Shown here in pieces: positions 14,266-18,493 of a stretch of DNA of 18,493 bases. Location: contig DASPKO010000262.1 in NCBI GenBank assembly GCA_035628055.1, forward strand, positions 1-18,493, in the 5' to 3' direction. The notes under the pieces are model-generated. The model was not told where the DNA came from and ran no database searches. It worked only from the letters and a program-made list of their open reading frames with translations. The DNA comes from DASPKO01 sp035628055 (GTDB lineage Bacteria; Planctomycetota; Phycisphaerae; Phycisphaerales; UBA1924). Within the stretch, counting starts at the first letter, position 1; each line of letters starts with the position of its first letter. Made by a program: the position numbers and the translations under genes.

Positions 14266-14856
14266 ATGCCCGTCCTGTGCGACCTCCAGATCCGCGACCT
14301 CATCGACATCCGCCCCTTCGCCGACGCCGCCAAGCGCCCCGGCAAGGTCTCCTACGGCGTGTCGAGCTACGGGTACGACATCCGCGTCGGCACCCGCTTC
14401 AAAATCTTCACCCCCACGCCCCGCACCGGCGGGATCGCCATCGTCGATCCCAAGGCCTTCAGCCCCGACCTGTTCGTGGAAGTCGACGTGGCCGAGCAGA
14501 CGGGGCGGGACGGCCGCTCGGTCGACCACGTGATCATCCCCCCCAACTCCTTCGCGCTCTGCGAGACGGTCGAGACCCTGAGCATCCCTCGCGACGTGCT
14601 GGTGCTCTGCGTGGGCAAAAGCACCTACGCCCGCTGCGGGCTGATCGTCAACGTCACGCCCCTCGAGCCCGAATGGCGCGGCAAGGTGACCCTCGAGATC
14701 TCCAACACCACGCCCCTGCCGGCCAAGGTCTACGCCAACGAGGGGATCGCCCAGCTCGTCTTCCTCAAGGCCGACCGCGTCTGCGGCATGAGCTACGCCG
14801 ACAAGGCCGGCAAGTACCAGGACCAGGACGGTCTAACGTTGCCGAGGGTGGACTGA
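14266..14856 (+). CDS. dcd: dCTP deaminase
   Basis: 196-residue enzyme of the dCTP deaminase/dUTPase superfamily that converts dCTP to dUTP, the precursor for thymidylate; it is cytoplasmic and forms trimers in the family. The diagnostic motifs are present: VSYGVSSYGYDIRVG (28-42), GKSTYARCGL (117-126) with Ser119 and Arg123 matching the catalytic Ser/Arg of E. coli Dcd, and EPEWRGKVTLEISN (134-147) with Glu144 as the catalytic Glu. The EGIAQLVF C-terminal segment is also typical. Whether it also hydrolyses dUTP, as some relatives do, cannot be told. The ATG at 14266 is chosen because it gives the family's usual length. The frame is open back to 14137, but that part lacks family similarity and lies in the promoter region. 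It is followed after 14 bp by the abi gene. Confidence 0.92.
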   Translation: MPVLCDLQIRDLIDIRPFADAAKRPGKVSYGVSSYGYDIRVGTRFKIFTPTPRTGGIAIVDPKAFSPDLFVEVDVAEQTGRDGRSVDHVIIPPNSFALCETVETLSIPRDVLVLCVGKSTYARCGLIVNVTPLEPEWRGKVTLEISNTTPLPAKVYANEGIAQLVFLKADRVCGMSYADKAGKYQDQDGLTLPRVD

Positions 14857-14870
14857 GAGGATTGGAAAGA

Positions 14871-15665
14871 ATGGTATCCGAAGACAGGCTGAGGCTTGAT
14901 GTCTTGTCGCGGCTAGAGAAAGTCGAGAGAGTCAAGACAATTCTCATGTGCCACGCTACTGGCCAAGCCGCCGACGGGAACGAGTACACATTGCTTCGTC
15001 GTAGTTTAATTGCAGACCCAGTTGTGAAGGACCGACTTCCGCCATTCGTCAGAAGGTACAGAACGCTTGATGAGTTCTGGGGGTACATTAAGCAAAGACA
15101 TTCTACATATGCCGAACGTCGAACGCATTTGGCACATGAATTCGACGGACTTATTTCCGCGTTGGAGGATGCTCACGCGGCAAATCTTACTCAACACACA
15201 GAGCGGCTGTTGACGGTTGACTCGGTGCATGTTCAGGCGGCATGGACTGGGGCCATCGAACGTCGCCACGCGGACCCCCAAGGCGCGATCACGGCTGCCC
15301 GAACAGTGCTCGAGAGCGTCTGCAAGTTCATTCTTGACCAATCGAAGACGCCGTACAAAGAGAACGCGGACCTTCCCGATCTCTACAAGGCGGTCGCAGG
15401 TCTCCTTCAGCTGTCGCCTCAGGGATATGCAGAAAGCGTTTTTAAGCAAATACTTGGTGGATGCTTCTCAGTGATAGAAGGTCTCGGGGCTTTGCGAAAC
15501 AGGCTCGGCGATGCCCATGGTAAGGGTGCTGCAATTCCTCGTCCACAGCCGCGACACGCACAACTCGCGGTCAACCTTGCGGGTGCCGCGGCCGTTTTCT
15601 TGATTGAGACGTGGGAAGCTCGGCAAGTCAAAGCATGTGCTGTGCTACCACTAAACCTGAATTGA
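14871..15665 (+). CDS. Abortive-infection family protein (Abi_C domain), candidate phage-defence gene
   Basis: 264 residues, probably cytoplasmic. The C-terminal half (about 133-250) fits the Abi_C (abortive infection C-terminus) family: DPQGAITAARTVLESVCKFI, YKENADLPDLYKAV, ILGGCFSVIEGLGALRNRLG, then PRHAQLAVNLAGAAAVFLIE. The N-terminal half (LPPFVRRYRTLDEFWGYIK, YAERRTHLAHEF) matches the partner region I recall in full-length members. RNRLGDAH (Arg209-His216) resembles the R-N-x(4-6)-H motif of HEPN ribonucleases, so RNA cleavage on infection is a reasonable but untested guess. GC content is far below the neighbours: sampled 60-base lines give 30/60 and 32/60, against 45/60 in nrdJ. It uses AT-ending codons that the neighbours avoid, which indicates acquisition by transfer. 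Gaps of 14 and 11 bp to dcd and nrdJ suggest one transcript. RBS is GGAAAGA. Confidence 0.85.
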   Translation: MVSEDRLRLDVLSRLEKVERVKTILMCHATGQAADGNEYTLLRRSLIADPVVKDRLPPFVRRYRTLDEFWGYIKQRHSTYAERRTHLAHEFDGLISALEDAHAANLTQHTERLLTVDSVHVQAAWTGAIERRHADPQGAITAARTVLESVCKFILDQSKTPYKENADLPDLYKAVAGLLQLSPQGYAESVFKQILGGCFSVIEGLGALRNRLGDAHGKGAAIPRPQPRHAQLAVNLAGAAAVFLIETWEARQVKACAVLPLNLN

Positions 15666-15676
15666 CGGTGAATCAA

Positions 15677-18493
15677 ATGAAGATTTCGCGCAAGTTCACC
15701 CAGCCCGGCTCTGACCCCTTCGCCTCCGTCGCCTGGGTCAAGCGCTGCAGCAAGATCACCAACCCCGACGGGTCGGTCGTCTTCCAGATGGACGACGCCG
15801 AGGTCCCCGAGACCTGGTCCCAGCTCGCCACCGACATCATGGTGAGCAAGTACTTCCGCAAGGCCGGCGTACCCCGCCCCGACGGCAGCACCGGCGGCGA
15901 GACCTCCGCGCGCCAGGTCATCCACCGCCTCGCCGGGTGCTGGCGCCACTGGGGCGAGAAGCACGGCTACTTCGACACCCCCAACGACGCCCAGGCCTTC
16001 TACGACGAGCTGGCCTACATGATGGTCCACCAGCTCGCGGCCCCCAACAGCCCGCAGTGGTTCAACACCGGGCTGCACTTCGCCTACGGGCTCACCGGGC
16101 CCGCCCAGGGGCACTACGTTCCCGATCCCAAGACCGGCAAGGTCGCCCCCGCCGAGGACGCCTACACCCACCCGCAGCCCCACGCCTGCTTCATCCAGTC
16201 CGTCGCCGACGACCTGGTCGGCGAGGGCGGCATCATGGACCTGTGGACCCGCGAGGCCCGGCTCTTCAAGTACGGCTCGGGCACGGGCACGAACTTCTCC
16301 GCGCTGCGGGCCGAGAACGAGCGGCTCAGCGGCGGGGGCAAGTCCAGCGGGCTGATGTCCTGGCTGCGGATCGGCGACCGGGCGGCGGGGGCCATCAAGA
16401 GCGGGGGGACGACCCGGCGCGCCGCCAAGATGGTCTGCCTCGACATGGACCATCCCGACATCCGCACCTTCATCAACTGGAAGGTGCGCGAGGAGATCAA
16501 GGTCGCGGCGATGGTCGAGGGGATGCGACACCTCCCCGAGGAGACCCGCGCCGCCGCCGCCAGGCTCAAGCTCAAGCTCGACCACGACTTCAACGGGGAG
16601 GCCTACGCCACGGTCAGCGGGCAGAACTCGAACAACTCGGTGCGCATCCCCGACGAGTTCTTCGCCGCGGTCGACGCCGACGCGACCTGGACCACGACCT
16701 TCCGCACCAGCGGCAAGGTCGCCCGGGAGTACCGCGCCCGGGAGCTGTGGGGCGAGATCGGCTACGCCGCCTGGCGCTGCGCCGACCCGGGCGTGCAGTT
16801 CGACACCACCATCAACGCCTGGCACACCTGCCCGGCGGGGGGGCGGATCAACGCCAGCAACCCGTGCAGCGAGTACATGTTCCTCGACAACACGGCCTGC
16901 AACCTCGCCTCGATCAACGTCCTGAAGTTCTACGACCCCTCCAAGCGCGTCTTCGACGTCGCCGCCTACGAGCACGCGATCGACCTCTGGACGATCGTGC
17001 TCGAGATCAGCGTGCTCATGGCCGCCTACCCGAGCAAGGAGGTGGCCGAGCGGTCCTACGCCTACCGCACCCTGGGCCTGGGCTACGCCAACCTCGGCGC
17101 CATGCTCATGCAGGCGGGCATCCCCTACGACTCCGACGAGGCCCGCACGCTCTGCGCCCTGGTCTCGGCGATCCTCACGGGGCGCGCCTACCGCCAGTCG
17201 GCCGTGATGGCCCAGCAGCTCGGGGCCTTCCCCGCCTTTGCGCCCGACCGCGACAACATGCTCCGGGTCGTCCGCAACCATCGGCGCGCCGCCCACGGGG
17301 TGCCCCGCGAGGGCGGGACCGCGCCCGTGAAGAACGGCTCGGCGGGCGGGGTCGCCCTCGGCGACTACGAGAACCTCTCCATCAAGCCGGTCCCGATCAA
17401 CCACGCGCTGGTGCGCTCGGGGGCCCTGAACATCGCCAACGCTCCCGAGCTGCTCCGCCGGGCCCTGGCCTCGTGGAACGACGCTCTCACGCTCGGCGAG
17501 CGGTTCGGCTATCGCAACGCCCAGACCACCGTCATCGCGCCGACCGGGACCATCGGCCTGCTGATGGACTGTGACACCACCGGCATCGAGCCGGACTTCG
17601 CCCTGGTCAAGTTCAAGAAGCTCGCCGGCGGCGGCTATTTCAAGATCGCCAACGACTCGGTGCGCCCGGCCCTGGTCGCGCTCGGCTACCCGGACAAGCA
17701 GGTGCGCGAGATCCTCGCCTACCTGCTCGGCACGCTCAGCCTCGACGTGCCCCTGCCCGCCCACGACGGATCGTTCCCCGCCGCCGGCTCGGCCGGCGGC
17801 CCGGAGGGGCGCACGCTCGCGGCGCTGCTCCGCGCACGCGGTCTGCTCGATTCGGACCTCGAGACCATCACCGAGGCCCTGCCCGGCGTCTTCGAGCTCT
17901 CCTTCGCCTTCGCCCCGCACGCGCTCGGCGATGCCGCGCTGGGGCGCCTCGGCCTCGACCCCGCGGCGGCCAAGAACGACCCGGGCTTCTCCGTGCTCGC
18001 GGCCCTGGGACTCACGCGGGCGCAGATCGACGCGCTCAACGACCGGGTCTGCGGCACGCAGACGCTCGAGGGCGCGCCGCACCTCAAGGCCGAGCACCTC
18101 CCCGTCTTCGACTGCGCCAGCGCCTGCGGGAAGTACGGCACCCGGTTCATCCACGCCCACGGGCACATCCGCATGATGGCCGCCGCCCAACCCTTCATCA
18201 CCGGGGCCATCTCCAAGACCATCAACCTGCCCAACGACGCGACGGTCGAGCAGACGCTCGCGGCCTACCGCCTCTCCTGGGAGCTCGGGCTCAAGGCCAA
18301 CGCGCTCTACCGCGACGGGTGCAAGCTCAGCCAGCCCCTCTCCTCAACCTCGAAGGGCGAGTCCTCGGGCAAGGACGAGAAGAAGGAGTCGTTGGCGGGC
18401 GTGCCCACGACCGCGCCCGCGCCGGTGGCCCCGGTCCCAGCGGCCGTGCCCCCCCAGCCCGGCGCCCCGGCCTCCGCTCCGGCCCCGACCCCC
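15677..18493 (+). CDS. nrdJ: Class II (adenosylcobalamin-dependent) ribonucleotide reductase, 3' end cut by window edge
   Basis: 939 codons run without a stop to the last base, so the C-terminus is missing. The enzyme reduces ribonucleotides to deoxyribonucleotides using adenosylcobalamin to make the thiyl radical. Key residues are HACFIQS with Cys171 (redox pair) and NPCSE (395-399) with Asn395, radical Cys397 and Glu399. The second redox Cys is Cys408 in TACNLASIN, 11 residues on as in other NrdJ. APTGTIG (621-627) and the late motifs HIRMMAAAQPFI and NALYRDGCKLSQPL are also present. After about residue 895 the sequence becomes a Lys/Glu then Pro/Ala linker, probably leading to the C-terminal Cys tail usual in this family. 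The start ATG has GGTGA 6 bases upstream. It is 11 bp after the abi gene, with no separate promoter or cobalamin riboswitch visible. Confidence 0.95.
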   Translation, partial: MKISRKFTQPGSDPFASVAWVKRCSKITNPDGSVVFQMDDAEVPETWSQLATDIMVSKYFRKAGVPRPDGSTGGETSARQVIHRLAGCWRHWGEKHGYFDTPNDAQAFYDELAYMMVHQLAAPNSPQWFNTGLHFAYGLTGPAQGHYVPDPKTGKVAPAEDAYTHPQPHACFIQSVADDLVGEGGIMDLWTREARLFKYGSGTGTNFSALRAENERLSGGGKSSGLMSWLRIGDRAAGAIKSGGTTRRAAKMVCLDMDHPDIRTFINWKVREEIKVAAMVEGMRHLPEETRAAAARLKLKLDHDFNGEAYATVSGQNSNNSVRIPDEFFAAVDADATWTTTFRTSGKVAREYRARELWGEIGYAAWRCADPGVQFDTTINAWHTCPAGGRINASNPCSEYMFLDNTACNLASINVLKFYDPSKRVFDVAAYEHAIDLWTIVLEISVLMAAYPSKEVAERSYAYRTLGLGYANLGAMLMQAGIPYDSDEARTLCALVSAILTGRAYRQSAVMAQQLGAFPAFAPDRDNMLRVVRNHRRAAHGVPREGGTAPVKNGSAGGVALGDYENLSIKPVPINHALVRSGALNIANAPELLRRALASWNDALTLGERFGYRNAQTTVIAPTGTIGLLMDCDTTGIEPDFALVKFKKLAGGGYFKIANDSVRPALVALGYPDKQVREILAYLLGTLSLDVPLPAHDGSFPAAGSAGGPEGRTLAALLRARGLLDSDLETITEALPGVFELSFAFAPHALGDAALGRLGLDPAAAKNDPGFSVLAALGLTRAQIDALNDRVCGTQTLEGAPHLKAEHLPVFDCASACGKYGTRFIHAHGHIRMMAAAQPFITGAISKTINLPNDATVEQTLAAYRLSWELGLKANALYRDGCKLSQPLSSTSKGESSGKDEKKESLAGVPTTAPAPVAPVPAAVPPQPGAPASAPAPTP

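Noticed and set aside
14266..14856. dcd as a dedicated antiphage dCTP deaminase
   Set aside because: It has host-like GC, canonical length and motifs, and sits beside nrdJ, so a housekeeping role is the simpler reading.
15650..15676. Cobalamin riboswitch ahead of nrdJ
   Set aside because: Only 11 bases separate the abi stop from the nrdJ start; there is no room for one.
15937..17574. 545-codon plus-strand frame overlapping nrdJ
   Set aside because: It is a different frame of the same strand inside nrdJ, Arg-rich and without motifs.
15419..18190. 923-codon open frame on the minus strand
   Set aside because: It is antisense to nrdJ, whose catalytic motifs are all in place. The frame is open only because of high GC in third positions; it has no recognisable domain.
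1..18493. CRISPR array, tRNA/rRNA genes, insertion sequence or transposase
   Set aside because: No direct-repeat array, RNA gene or transposase motif was seen by eye; no target-site repeats were found flanking the abi gene.

Overview
The window is about 18.5 kb of very GC-rich DNA that most resembles a planctomycete chromosome, probably of the Phycisphaerae. The evidence is the GC content, a secreted protein ending in a dockerin-like C-terminal domain of the kind common in that class, a class II (B12-dependent) ribonucleotide reductase, and Pro/Ala-rich tails on several proteins. This placement is an inference; the window holds no rRNA or other marker.

Layout from left to right: (1) the 3' end of a zinc-ribbon, membrane-anchored protein (1-143) and a SAM-dependent methyltransferase (205-1173). 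(2) A type II secretion/pseudopilus assembly cluster (1262-9447) in the order GspF, G, I, J, K, C-like, L-like, M-like and a TPR lipoprotein. Six junctions are 4-base ATGA/GTGA overlaps, which form two translationally coupled blocks (G-I-J-K and C-L-M-TPR). The ATPase GspE, secretin GspD and prepilin peptidase are not in the window. (3) A large secreted protein with a C-terminal dockerin-like domain (9551-11824). It meets a minus-strand FlgI-like lipoprotein with an internal helical-repeat region (11821-13806), and the two stop codons share one CTAG. (4) A 459-bp divergent intergenic region with an AT-rich core (13807-14265). (5) A plus-strand nucleotide-metabolism group: dCTP deaminase (dcd, 14266-14856), an Abi_C-type abortive-infection gene of much lower GC (14871-15665), and class II ribonucleotide reductase (nrdJ, 15677 to beyond the right edge).

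How the genes fit together: F, C, L and M form an inner-membrane platform, and G, I, J and K form the pseudopilus that pushes folded proteins through an outer-membrane secretin. The TPR lipoprotein is a candidate assembly factor. The dockerin-tailed protein next door is a candidate surface or secreted partner. dcd and nrdJ both feed dNTP supply.

The most interesting signal is the Abi_C gene. It looks horizontally acquired and fits precisely between dcd and nrdJ with gaps of only 14 and 11 bases, so a candidate phage-defence effector probably shares a transcript with nucleotide-synthesis genes. The FlgI-like lipoprotein with a helical-repeat region, away from any flagellar gene, is the second point worth attention.
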